The position numbers were made by a program, and so were the translations under genes. 64,000 bases of DNA from Streptomyces sp. NBC_00287 (GTDB lineage Bacteria; Actinomycetota; Actinomycetes; Streptomycetales; Streptomycetaceae). This document shows, one piece after another, positions 34,853 to 43,268 of this stretch (positions are counted from its first letter, which is position 1; every line of letters starts with the position of its first letter). The DNA lies in assembly GCF_036173105.1 (NCBI RefSeq), contig NZ_CP108053.1:6696001-6760000 (forward strand). Direction: 5' to 3'. Under the pieces are notes generated by a model. The model searched no databases. It had not been told where the DNA came from and worked only from the letters and a program-made list of their open reading frames with translations.

Positions 34853-36496
34853 GTGGACGAGGCAGCCGGCAGGCAGTGGCGCTCCACCATCGCGGCCGCG
34901 CAGGCGGGGGACCGGCGTGCGCTGGACGAGCTGGTGGCGGGGTGGCTTCCCCTCGTCTACAACGTCGTCGGGCGGGCCCTCAACGGGCATGCCGATGTCG
35001 ACGACGTCGTCCAGGAGACCATGCTGCGGGCCGTCGGCAACCTCGGGTCGCTGCGCGATCCGGACAGCTTCCGGTCCTGGCTCATCGCCATCGCCATGCG
35101 GCAGATACGGGACCGGGCACGCCGTCGGCAGTCCGCGCCGCTCGACGACTCGGCGGCCCAGCAGGACTTCGCCGAACTGACCGTGCTGCGCCTCGGACTC
35201 GAGGGCCAGCGGCGCGAGGTCGCCGAGGCCGTGCCGTGGCTCGACGACGAGGACCGGCAGTTGCTGTCGCTGTGGTGGCTGGAGGTCGCGGGCGAGCTGA
35301 GCCGGCGTGAGCTGGCGGCCGCGGCCGGGATCAGCCGGCAGCACGCGGCGGTGCGTGTGCAGCGGGTGAAGGAACGTCTGGAGACCGCCCGCGGCATCGT
35401 CCGGGCGCTCGACGGCGCCTGCCCCGACCTGCGCGAACTCACCTCCCGCTGGAACGGCCGTCCCGACTCGGTCTGGCGCAAGCGGCTGGCCCGGCACATC
35501 AGGGGCTGCGGCTACTGCGGCGACGCGCGCGAGACCGTCGTACCGGCCGAACGGCTTCTCGTCGGCCTCGCTCTCGTCCCGCTTCCGGTCGGCTTCACGC
35601 TCTCCCTGGCCTTCGGCGGCAAGACCGCCGCGGCGGCGGCCTCCGTCGGCTGGTCCGCCAAGGTGCTGGGCGCGCTCACCCAGCCCGTCGTCGCCGTCAC
35701 GGCCGGCGCGACCATCGTCGCGGGCGGCGCCTACGTCGTCACCCAGCCGTCCGACGACCCGCCCCCGCGCGCCACAGCACCCAAGACGGCGGTGACCACC
35801 CACTCACCGTCGCCCACCCCCACCCCCACTCCGTCCCCGTCGGTGACCCAGCGGAAGGTCCAGCTCTACGGCACAGTCGTCGACGTCGTCGATCAGGCGC
35901 CGGACCCGAACGCGGACCCCGGCACCCTGCCCCGTCGCCCCGAGACCGGGCTCACCAGCACCTGGGGCGCGAAGGCCGTCATGCAGCACCGAGGGGAGAG
36001 CGTGACGCTCAGCGGACGGGGCTATGTGCTGGTGCGCTGGCAGATCGCCCCGCACGACCGGTCCGGTGGGCTCGCCATGCCGACCTGGACCGGGCTGAAG
36101 GGGAAGCTGTTCCATGTCGCGTCCGGGGGCGGACGTCGTATGGACGATGTCGTCGGGGACGGTTCCGATCGCGGGTACGTCACCGGCATGGGCGGCCCGG
36201 ACATCGGCTACACCGTGCTGCCCGACGGCACCCAGCAGATGTGGCAGAACGAGTACTTCTACCTCGACGGCACCGTCACCCTGCACCAGAACGAGCGCGG
36301 CGCCTCCTACGGACTGACCGTCATGCCGACGGACTGGGCCGCAGCGGACAAGGACGTCCACTACGGCCCCGACCAGGGCGCGATCCGCTACGGCCTGGTC
36401 CGTGACACCGGCGACGACACCGCGCCCGTGCCGCAGTACGTCACGCGCGCGACCCCCGCCGATCCGGCGACGGTGGAGCGGCGTTCGCGCGTGTGA
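34853..36496 (+). CDS. ECF sigma factor fused to a zinc anti-sigma-like motif and membrane/extracytoplasmic domain
   Basis: 547 residues, far longer than a normal ECF sigma (about 190). Sigma region 2 spans about residues 20-95 (DVDDVVQETMLRAVGNLGSL) and region 4 about 130-190 (SRRELAAAAGISRQHAAVRV). HIRGCGYC at residues 215-222 has the Hx3Cx2C pattern of zinc anti-sigma domains. Hydrophobic segments (about 235-255 and 278-295), a Pro/Thr linker and a beta-rich C-terminal domain (about 335-530) follow. GTG start with AGGAGAGG upstream. It overlaps the convergent GDPD gene by 56 bp. Confidence 0.85.
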   Translation: MDEAAGRQWRSTIAAAQAGDRRALDELVAGWLPLVYNVVGRALNGHADVDDVVQETMLRAVGNLGSLRDPDSFRSWLIAIAMRQIRDRARRRQSAPLDDSAAQQDFAELTVLRLGLEGQRREVAEAVPWLDDEDRQLLSLWWLEVAGELSRRELAAAAGISRQHAAVRVQRVKERLETARGIVRALDGACPDLRELTSRWNGRPDSVWRKRLARHIRGCGYCGDARETVVPAERLLVGLALVPLPVGFTLSLAFGGKTAAAAASVGWSAKVLGALTQPVVAVTAGATIVAGGAYVVTQPSDDPPPRATAPKTAVTTHSPSPTPTPTPSPSVTQRKVQLYGTVVDVVDQAPDPNADPGTLPRRPETGLTSTWGAKAVMQHRGESVTLSGRGYVLVRWQIAPHDRSGGLAMPTWTGLKGKLFHVASGGGRRMDDVVGDGSDRGYVTGMGGPDIGYTVLPDGTQQMWQNEYFYLDGTVTLHQNERGASYGLTVMPTDWAAADKDVHYGPDQGAIRYGLVRDTGDDTAPVPQYVTRATPADPATVERRSRV

Positions 36497-37196
36497 GCGC
36501 GTGCAGCGTGTCGATACGGTTCGTGGTGATCGAGTCGACGCCCAGGGCGATCAGCCGACGCATCGAGCGGCGGGTGTCCGGGGTCCAGACCGACAGCAGG
36601 TGCCCACCGCGATGGACCCGCTCGGCGAGGGCTCGGTCGACCAGCCCGAAACGGTAGTTGAGCCAGCGCGGCCGCACCGCCTCCAGTAGCCCGGGCCGCG
36701 GCGGCGCCAGCGTCGTCCAGGTCAGCGCGATCTCGGCGGCCGGGTCCGCGGCGCGCACGGCGAGCATGGCGGGGGCGCCGGCGCAGTAGTACACGCGGTC
36801 GGCCGCGCCCGACTCCCGTACGACGTCCACGACCCGGCGCGCGGCGCGCAGATCCGGTGTGCCGGGCAGGTCGAGCATGACGCGGGTGCCGTCGGTCCGG
36901 GCGAGGGCCTCGGCCAGCGTCGGAACCTTGCCGACCGTGTGCTCGCGTACCTCGTCCGCCGAAAGCGCGAGCAGCGGGCGGTCCAGCTCCCACAGCCGCT
37001 TCAGCGACTCGTCGTGCAGCAGCACGGGCACGCCGTCCCGGGTCAGCCGTACGTCGATCTCTACGGCGTCGGCGCCTCTGCTGATCGCCGAACGCAGGGA
37101 GTCGAGCGTGTTCTCGCGGAAGAGGTAGGGGTCGCCGCGGTGGGCGACGGCGGTGATCGTCTGGTTCATGCGGCTCATGTGATTGATCGGGCTCAT
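36441..37196 (-). CDS. Glycerophosphodiester phosphodiesterase family protein
   Basis: 251 residues. The GDPD motif AHRGDPYLFRENTLDSLRSA is followed by GADAVEIDVRLTRDGVPVLLHD, with the His, Glu and Asp residues of the metal site. It would hydrolyse glycerophosphodiesters or related phosphodiesters. No signal peptide is seen. ATG 37196 overlaps the deaminase stop (ATGA); ATG 37178 and 37169 are alternatives. The 3' end overlaps the sigma factor gene tail to tail. Confidence 0.9.
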   Translation of the reverse strand: MSPINHMSRMNQTITAVAHRGDPYLFRENTLDSLRSAISRGADAVEIDVRLTRDGVPVLLHDESLKRLWELDRPLLALSADEVREHTVGKVPTLAEALARTDGTRVMLDLPGTPDLRAARRVVDVVRESGAADRVYYCAGAPAMLAVRAADPAAEIALTWTTLAPPRPGLLEAVRPRWLNYRFGLVDRALAERVHRGGHLLSVWTPDTRRSMRRLIALGVDSITTNRIDTLHALTRANAAPPSPDRRGSRA

Positions 37197-38260
37197 GGGG
37201 CGAGCCAGGTGGCGGTGTACGTGTCGATCTCGGCCTTGATGCGGGCCTTGCCGGGCTCGTCGAGGAAGGACGCGTCGACGGCGTTGTGCGCGAGCTGGGC
37301 GAGGCCGCGCTCGTCGAGCTCCAGCAGACGGGCGGCGACCGCGTACTCGTTGTTGAGGTCGGTGCCGAACATCGGCGGGTCGTCGGAGTTGATGGTGACC
37401 AGGACGCCGGCCCGCGTGAACTCCTTGATGGGGTGCTCGTCGAGGGTGCGGACCGCGCGGGTGGCGATGTTGGAGGTGGGGCACACCTCCAGGGCGATGC
37501 GGTGCTCGGCGAGGTGCGCCAGGAGCTTCGGGTCCTGGGCGGAACTGGTGCCGTGGCCGATGCGCTCGGCGCGCAGGTGGGTCAGGGCGTCCCAGACCGT
37601 CTCCGGTCCTGTGGTCTCACCGGCGTGCGGCACGGAGCGCAGGCCTGCGGCGATGGCCCGGTCGAAGTACGGCTTGAACTGCGGCCGCGGTACGCCGACC
37701 TCGGGGCCGCCGAGCCCGAACGACACCAGGCCCTCCGGGCGCAGCCGGTCGTCGGTGGCGAGCCGCACGGTCTCCTTGGCGGATTCCAGCCCCGCCTCGC
37801 CGGGGATGTCGAAGCACCAGCGCAGTACGGTCCCGAACTCCGCCTCCGCCGCCTTGCGGGCGTCCTCTATGGCGTCCATGAAGCCGCGCTCGTCGATGCC
37901 GCGGCGGGTGGAGGAGAACGGGGTGATGGTCAGCTCGGCGTACCGCACCTGCTGGCGGGCCAGGTCCCGGGCGACCTCGTACGTCAGCAGACGTACGTCC
38001 TCCGGGGTGCGGATCAGATCCACGACGGACAGATACACCTCGATGAAGTGGGCGAAGTCCGTGAAGGTGAAGTAGTCGACCAGGGCCTCGGGGTCGGTGG
38101 GCACCTTGGAGTCGGGGTGGCGGGCGGCCAGTTCCGAGACGATGCGGGGGGAGGCGGAGCCGACGTGGTGCACATGCAGTTCGGCCTTGGGCAGTCCGGC
38201 GATGAAGGCGTGCGGGTCGCGCGAGGCGCTCGCGATGCCGGTTGCGGTGTGGTCGGTCAA
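37193..38260 (-). CDS. Adenosine deaminase family protein, possible aminodeoxyfutalosine deaminase
   Basis: 355 residues of the amidohydrolase superfamily (COG1816). The zinc motif reads LHVHHVGS instead of the usual HVHLxG. Other metal and catalytic marks are present: VPHAGET, GHGTSS and NSDDPPMF. It could deaminate adenosine, adenine or 6-aminodeoxyfutalosine (a menaquinone intermediate in Streptomyces). TTG 38260 was chosen because GGAGGA lies 4 bp before it and the family start follows; no ATG/GTG fits as well. Confidence 0.85.
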   Translation of the reverse strand: MTDHTATGIASASRDPHAFIAGLPKAELHVHHVGSASPRIVSELAARHPDSKVPTDPEALVDYFTFTDFAHFIEVYLSVVDLIRTPEDVRLLTYEVARDLARQQVRYAELTITPFSSTRRGIDERGFMDAIEDARKAAEAEFGTVLRWCFDIPGEAGLESAKETVRLATDDRLRPEGLVSFGLGGPEVGVPRPQFKPYFDRAIAAGLRSVPHAGETTGPETVWDALTHLRAERIGHGTSSAQDPKLLAHLAEHRIALEVCPTSNIATRAVRTLDEHPIKEFTRAGVLVTINSDDPPMFGTDLNNEYAVAARLLELDERGLAQLAHNAVDASFLDEPGKARIKAEIDTYTATWLAP

Positions 38261-38411
38261 GGTTCCTCCCCGGGAACGGCGTCCCCGGCCGGGGTGCGGC
38301 GGGACGCGGGTGATCGGCTGATCGATGACTCCGGGATCATCGTAGGCCGCGGCCTTGCGGTCGTGGGCGGCGCCGTAGCATGACGGGACGCAGACGGAGG
38401 GGGGCCCGCGC

Positions 38412-39455
38412 ATGTCCGACGAGACGTCTGTGCCGGGGGCGGCGGAGGGTGCTGGGGCTGTGCCGGGGGCGGCGGATGCTGGGGCCGGGGATGGGGCCGG
38501 GCCGCGGGTGGAGCTGACGAAGGGTGGGCAGGACGCGGGGGTGTCTCGGGGGGAGCCGAGTCCCTGGGCGCCTCCGATGCCGGGTGGCTCCGGGGCCCGG
38601 GGTGAGCCGGACTCTTGGGTGCCTTTGACGCCGGGTGGCTCCGGGTCTCGGGGTGGGCCGGACTCTTCGGTGCCTTTGACGCCGGGCGGTTCTGCGCCTC
38701 GGGCTGAGGTGAGCCCTTGGGCGCCGCCTGCGCCGGGGGTCTCTGCGTCTGGTGAGCCGGAGCCTTGGGTGCCTCCAGCGCCGGGCGGTTCTGCGTCCCA
38801 GGGGGAGCCGAACCCTTGGGCATCGCCTGCGCCGGGGGCCTCTGTGTCTCGGGGTGAGCCGGACCCCTGGGTGCCTCCAGTGCCGGGCGGGTCGGGCGTC
38901 GCCGACGGGCCCGGGCATACCGTGGCCTCGGGGGCGTCTGCCTGGTCCGCTCCTTCGGTGCATGACCAGGAGACGGTTACGTCGATGCCGGATGCTCCGG
39001 CGCAGGCGCAGCCGGGGTCCGTCCCGGGCAATCCCTTCGCACCGCCGGGTCCGGCGCAGGGCTTTGCCGCGAACCCCTTCGCCGCGCCTGCCGTGCACCC
39101 GCCGTATGCCCAGGGCGAGCCCGTGCCTCCGCCGCCCATTGCCCCCGACGGGCCGGGGCAGGTTCCTTACGGTTACCCCGGTGCCTACGGTTGGCCCGGG
39201 ATGCATCCCATGCCCAGCAACGGCATGGGTACGGCGTCGCTTGTGCTCGGGATTATCTCGGCAGCCGTCTTCTGTCTGTGGCCGCTCGCCATTCTGTCGG
39301 GCGTTCTGGCGCTGGTCTTCGGTCTGCTGGGGCGTGGGAAGGTTCGGCGGGGTGAGGCGAACAACTCGGGGCAGGCCTTGGCTGGGGTGATCTGTGGTGC
39401 CTCGGGGATTGTGCTGGGGCTGGCGATGCTGGCGTTCGTGATCGCCACGTCGTAG
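38412..39455 (+). CDS. DUF4190 membrane protein with tandem Pro/Gly repeats
   Basis: 347 residues. Residues about 45-165 consist of about seven imperfect repeats of 17-18 residues on the pattern RGEPDPWVPPAPGGSGS. A Pro/Ala-rich stretch follows. The C-terminal 85 residues are a DUF4190-type domain with two membrane segments (SLVLGIISAAVFCLWPLAIL, then VICGASGIVLGLAMLAFVIA). The repeats are predicted disordered and cytoplasmic. The function is unknown. Confidence 0.85.
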   Translation: MSDETSVPGAAEGAGAVPGAADAGAGDGAGPRVELTKGGQDAGVSRGEPSPWAPPMPGGSGARGEPDSWVPLTPGGSGSRGGPDSSVPLTPGGSAPRAEVSPWAPPAPGVSASGEPEPWVPPAPGGSASQGEPNPWASPAPGASVSRGEPDPWVPPVPGGSGVADGPGHTVASGASAWSAPSVHDQETVTSMPDAPAQAQPGSVPGNPFAPPGPAQGFAANPFAAPAVHPPYAQGEPVPPPPIAPDGPGQVPYGYPGAYGWPGMHPMPSNGMGTASLVLGIISAAVFCLWPLAILSGVLALVFGLLGRGKVRRGEANNSGQALAGVICGASGIVLGLAMLAFVIATS

Positions 39456-39472
39456 GAACCGCCGGGTTCTTC

Positions 39473-39652
39473 TCGCCCCCGCCGCCCCTACCCGTCCCAT
39501 CCCAGGGGGCTGCCGCCCCCAGACCCCCGCTTCGGCCCTGAAGGGGCCTCGTCCTCAAACGCCGGACGGGCTAAAAACAGCCCCTCCGGCGTTTGAGGAG
39601 CGGGGTCCGGGGCGGAGCCCCGGGATGGGACGGGTAGGGGCGGCGGGGGCGA
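39473..39652. repeat. 31-bp perfect inverted repeat flanking an intergenic element
   Basis: 39473-39503 is the exact reverse complement of 39622-39652. The 118-bp interior holds a second hairpin. The element fills the gap between the convergent DUF4190 and NADAR genes. It could fold into a large cruciform or act as a bidirectional terminator; related sequences are common between Streptomyces genes. Confidence 0.85.
39552..39599. terminator. Bidirectional terminator-like hairpin
   Basis: TCCTCAAACGCCGGA (39552-39566) pairs exactly with 39585-39599. A further GGGCT/AGCCC pair surrounds a TAAAAAC-type loop. It sits at the centre of the larger inverted repeat, between two converging genes. Confidence 0.8.
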
Positions 39653-39659
39653 AAAACCC

Positions 39660-40244
39660 CTACCCCCGCAACCGCTCCCGCGCCTCCATCAACGCGAACC
39701 CCAACAAATTCGGCCCCCGCCACCGCTCCGGATCCATCGCCGCCCCGTCACTCGCCGCGAGCCCGATCCCCCACACCCGATCCACAGGACTCGCCTCCAC
39801 CAGCACCCGCTCCCCGGTCCCCAGCAGAAACCCCCGCAGCGCGTCATCCGACCCGAACTTCTGCACGCTGCCCTCGACCACGATGCCGAACCGCTCGCGC
39901 GCCCATATCCCCTCGTCGAACCCACGCACCAGCCGCCCGGCGTTCTTCGCCTCGGAGGGATGCGAGGCGGCCAAGACCTTCCGCTCGGCCTTGGGGTCGC
40001 CGAACAGGCGGGCCTTTGCGGCCATCATCCAGTGCTCGGCCGTCGCGTACACCACGCCGTCCACCGTGAACGGCGACGGCCACCACTGACTCAGACAGCT
40101 CGCACCGATGCGGCCATCGGGCCTCGGCCGGTGCCCCCAGAAGTGCAGATACTTGATCCCCGCCCCCGCGCGGACCTCCCTGACCAGGGCATCCCGAGAA
40201 TCGATCTTTCCCATGCACGCGAGTCTGGCACGCACCACTGACAC
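39660..40244 (-). CDS. NADAR family protein
   Basis: 194 residues. The NADAR/YbiA-like fold is shown by YLHFWGHRP, LSQWWPSPFTVDGVVYATAEHWMM and AKARLFGD. Family members remove ADP-ribose from guanine or process riboflavin-pathway intermediates. GTG 40244 has AGGA upstream; ATG 40214 is a good alternative, since family members often start near MGKIDSRDAL. Its stop is only 7 bp from the inverted repeat. Confidence 0.87.
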   Translation of the reverse strand: MSVVRARLACMGKIDSRDALVREVRAGAGIKYLHFWGHRPRPDGRIGASCLSQWWPSPFTVDGVVYATAEHWMMAAKARLFGDPKAERKVLAASHPSEAKNAGRLVRGFDEGIWARERFGIVVEGSVQKFGSDDALRGFLLGTGERVLVEASPVDRVWGIGLAASDGAAMDPERWRGPNLLGFALMEARERLRG

Positions 40245-40286
40245 TCCGTCCTGGCTTTTTCCGGTTCACTCGACACCTGGTCGACA

Positions 40287-40322
40287 GATTCCGTCGCGTA
40301 ACCAAAAGGCAACAACGGAATC
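40287..40322. promoter_or_regulatory. Inverted repeat upstream of the second aldehyde dehydrogenase
   Basis: GATTCCGT (40287-40294) and ACGGAATC (40315-40322) are perfect 8-bp arms 20 bp apart, about 100 bp upstream of the gene start. The size fits a dimeric regulator site. No regulator is assigned. Confidence 0.4.
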
Positions 40323-40425
40323 ACTTGTTGGAGGACTCCCGCTCTGTCAGGATCGGCACTCAAATCGAGCTGGAGCTACGCCACCCGCCCCCGTGGACAG
40401 CGGGGCGAAGGCGGAGGAGAGCGAC

Positions 40426-41961
40426 ATGCACAACCCGGGCAAGACCACCCCGGAACGATTCCCGGCACACGAGCGCTTCGCGTCCGGTGCGCAGTACATC
40501 GGCGGCCGTGCGACCAAGGGCACCTCGGGCCGTACGCACAGCGTCGTCGACCCGGCCACCGGCGAGGAGGTCCTCACCTACGAACTGGCGGGGACCGAAG
40601 ACGTCGACGCCGCCGTCGCCGCCGCCCGCGCCGCCTTCCCCGGCTGGTCCGGCGCCACCCCCGGCGAGCGCTCCGACGCGCTGCACAAGCTGGCCGCCGT
40701 CCTCGCCGAACGCGCCGAGGAGTTCGCCCGCGCCGAGTCCCTCCAGTGCGGCAAGCCACTGAAGCTGACCCGTGAGTTCGACGTCCCGGGGACCATCGAC
40801 AACACCGCGTTCTTCGCGGGTGCCGCCCGCCATCTTCAGGGGCAGTCCGCCGGTGAGTACTCCGGTGATCACACCTCTTACGTGCGCCGCGAGCCCATCG
40901 GAGTCGTCGGCTCCATCGCCCCCTGGAACTACCCCCTCCAGATGGCCGCCTGGAAGATCCTCCCGGCGATCGCCGCGGGCAACACCATCGTGCTCAAGCC
41001 CGCCGAGCTCACCCCGCTGACCTCGCTGCTCTTCGCCGAGGCCTGCACCGAGGCGGGTATCCCCGACGGTGTCGTCAACATCGTCACGGGCACCGGCAAG
41101 GAGGCGGGTGAGCATCTCGTCGGGCATCCGGACGTCGTCATGACCTCCTTCACCGGGTCCACCGCCGTCGGCAAGCGCGTCGCCGAGATCGCCACCGCCA
41201 CCGTCAAGCGGATCCACCTGGAGCTCGGCGGCAAGGCGCCCTTCGTCGTCTTCGACGACGCCGACCTGGAGGCCGCCGCCAACGGCGCCGTCGCGGGCGC
41301 TCTCATCAACACCGGCCAGGACTGCACGGCCGCCACGCGCGCGTACGTCCAGCGACCGCTGTACGAGGCGTTCGTCGAGAAGACCGCCGCCCTCATGGAG
41401 ACCGTCCGGCTCGGCGACCCCTTCGCCGCCGGTACCGACCTCGGCCCGCTCATCTCCCACGTCCAGCGCGACCGCGTCGCCGGGTTCGTCGACCGGGCGC
41501 GTGGCTACGCGCGCGTGGTGACCGGCGGGGAGGCCCCGCAGGGGGAGCTGAAGAAGGGCGCCTTCTACCGGCCCACCCTCGTCGCCGATGCCGCTCAGGA
41601 CAGCGAGATCGTCCAGTCCGAGATCTTCGGTCCTGTTCTTGTCGTCCTGCCCTTCGACACCGACGACGAAGGGATCGCGCTCGCCAACGACACCCCGTAC
41701 GGCCTCGCCGCCTCCGCCTGGAGCCGGGACGTCTACCGCGCCAACCGCGCCACCCGTGAGATCAAGGCGGGCTGTGTGTGGGTGAACGACCACATTCCGA
41801 TCATCAGCGAGATGCCCCACGGCGGGTACAAGGCGTCCGGCTTCGGCAAGGACATGTCAGCCTACTCCTTCGAGGAGTACACGCAGATCAAGCACGTGAT
41901 GTTCGACAACACCGCGGTCGCCAGGAAGGACTGGCACCGCACGATCTTCGGGGACCGATAG
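40426..41961 (+). CDS. Aldehyde dehydrogenase, putative 4-aminobutyraldehyde dehydrogenase (second copy)
   Basis: 511 residues. Catalytic Cys in GQDCTAATR (C300), Glu in LELGGKAP, cofactor loop IAPWNYPLQMAAWKILPAIA and FTGSTAVGK. It shares the C-terminal DHIPIISEMPHGGYKASGFG-type signature with the dehydrogenase at 31450. It heads the block binding protein-potABC-oxidoreductase, so its likely substrate is the aldehyde made from imported polyamines. GGAGGAGA precedes the ATG. Confidence 0.92.
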   Translation: MHNPGKTTPERFPAHERFASGAQYIGGRATKGTSGRTHSVVDPATGEEVLTYELAGTEDVDAAVAAARAAFPGWSGATPGERSDALHKLAAVLAERAEEFARAESLQCGKPLKLTREFDVPGTIDNTAFFAGAARHLQGQSAGEYSGDHTSYVRREPIGVVGSIAPWNYPLQMAAWKILPAIAAGNTIVLKPAELTPLTSLLFAEACTEAGIPDGVVNIVTGTGKEAGEHLVGHPDVVMTSFTGSTAVGKRVAEIATATVKRIHLELGGKAPFVVFDDADLEAAANGAVAGALINTGQDCTAATRAYVQRPLYEAFVEKTAALMETVRLGDPFAAGTDLGPLISHVQRDRVAGFVDRARGYARVVTGGEAPQGELKKGAFYRPTLVADAAQDSEIVQSEIFGPVLVVLPFDTDDEGIALANDTPYGLAASAWSRDVYRANRATREIKAGCVWVNDHIPIISEMPHGGYKASGFGKDMSAYSFEEYTQIKHVMFDNTAVARKDWHRTIFGDR

Positions 41962-42015
41962 CAGCCAGGCCGCCCGACCCGCGGCCGCCCACCCTCCCGA
42001 AAGGGCACCAAGCGC

Positions 42016-43263
42016 ATGGAGCAGTTCGAGCCCGACCGCCTTTCCCCGGCCCAAGTGGCCGCCATGCGGCGCAGCTTCCGCAACGGCAGGGCGTCCCTCT
42101 CCCGCCGTTCGCTGCTGCGCGCCTCCACCGGCGGCGCGCTCGCGGTCGGCGGTCTGGGAACGCTGAGCGCCTGCGGCATCCCGGCCGCGGGCAAGACCGA
42201 GGGCGGCGTCTCCGCCGACGACCACTCGGCCAAGGAGAAGTCCGTCAGCTTCTCCAACTGGACCGAGTACATGGACGTCGACGAGAGCGAGAAGCACCAC
42301 CCGACGCTCGACGCGTTCACCGAGCGGACCGGCATCAAGGTCAAGTACACCGAGGACATCAACGACAACGTCGAGTTCTTCGGCAAGATCAAGCCGCAGC
42401 TGGCGGCCGGCCAGGACACCGGGCGCGACCTCATCTGCGTCACCGACTGGCTCGCCGCCCGGCTGATCCGCCTCGGGTGGGTCCAGAAACTGGACCCGGC
42501 CAACCTGCCGCACGCCTACGCCAACCTGTCCTCCCAGTTCCGCTCCCCGGACTGGGACCCGGGGCGCGCCTACTCGTATGTATGGCAGGGCATTTCGACG
42601 GTCATCGCCTACAACAAGAAGGCGCTGGACGGCGTCGAGGTGAAGACCATCTCCGATCTGCTCGACAACCCCAAGCTCAAGGGCCGGGTCGGCTTCCTGT
42701 CCGAGATGCGCGACAGCATCGGCATGACGCTGCTGGACATGGGCAAGGACCCGGGGAACTTCACCGCCGACGACTACGACGCGGCCATCGCCCGTATCCA
42801 GAAGGCCGTCGACAAGGGCCAGATCCGCCGCTTCACCGGCAACGACTACACCTCCGACCTGTCCAGCGGCGACTTCGCCGCCTGTATCGCCTGGGCCGGA
42901 GACGTCGTACAGCTCAAGGCGGACAGCCCGGACATCGACTTCATCATCCCGGACAGCGGATACATGACGTCGACCGACAACCTGCTGGTCCCCAACAAGG
43001 CCCGGCACAAGACCAACGCCGAACGGCTCATCGACTACTACTACGAGCCGAAGGCTGCCGCCGAACTCGCCGCGTACATCAACTACGTCTGCCCCGTCGA
43101 CGGGGTCAAGGACGAGCTGGCGAAGATCGACGAGGATGCGGCGAACAACCCGCTGATCATCCCCGACAAGGCCATGGCCGCGAAGTCCCGCGCCTTCCGC
43201 TCGCTGAGCTCGAAGGAAGAGACCGAATTCGAAACGAAGTTCGCGAAGCTGACTGGGGCGTGA
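42016..43263 (+). CDS. potD: Polyamine ABC transporter substrate-binding lipoprotein
   Basis: 415 residues. A Tat lipoprotein signal (SRRSLLRASTGGALAVGGLG, then LSAC) precedes a PotD/PotF domain: VSFSNWTEYMDVDESEKHHP, YTEDINDNVEFFGK. It binds spermidine/putrescine-like cations outside the membrane. Its stop overlaps or abuts the ATPase start, so it is in one operon with potABC. Confidence 0.92.
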   Translation: MEQFEPDRLSPAQVAAMRRSFRNGRASLSRRSLLRASTGGALAVGGLGTLSACGIPAAGKTEGGVSADDHSAKEKSVSFSNWTEYMDVDESEKHHPTLDAFTERTGIKVKYTEDINDNVEFFGKIKPQLAAGQDTGRDLICVTDWLAARLIRLGWVQKLDPANLPHAYANLSSQFRSPDWDPGRAYSYVWQGISTVIAYNKKALDGVEVKTISDLLDNPKLKGRVGFLSEMRDSIGMTLLDMGKDPGNFTADDYDAAIARIQKAVDKGQIRRFTGNDYTSDLSSGDFAACIAWAGDVVQLKADSPDIDFIIPDSGYMTSTDNLLVPNKARHKTNAERLIDYYYEPKAAAELAAYINYVCPVDGVKDELAKIDEDAANNPLIIPDKAMAAKSRAFRSLSSKEETEFETKFAKLTGA

Positions 43264-43268
43264 TCGAC

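Noticed and set aside
39552..39599. CRISPR-like or attachment-site repeat
   Set aside because: Only one inverted pair is present, with no direct repeats, spacers, cas genes, integrase or tRNA nearby. It is best read as a terminator.
41778..43259. Upstream extension of the potA frame by about 490 codons
   Set aside because: It overlaps the binding-protein gene in another frame, with low-complexity translation. A GTG beside the binding-protein stop gives a normal PotA.
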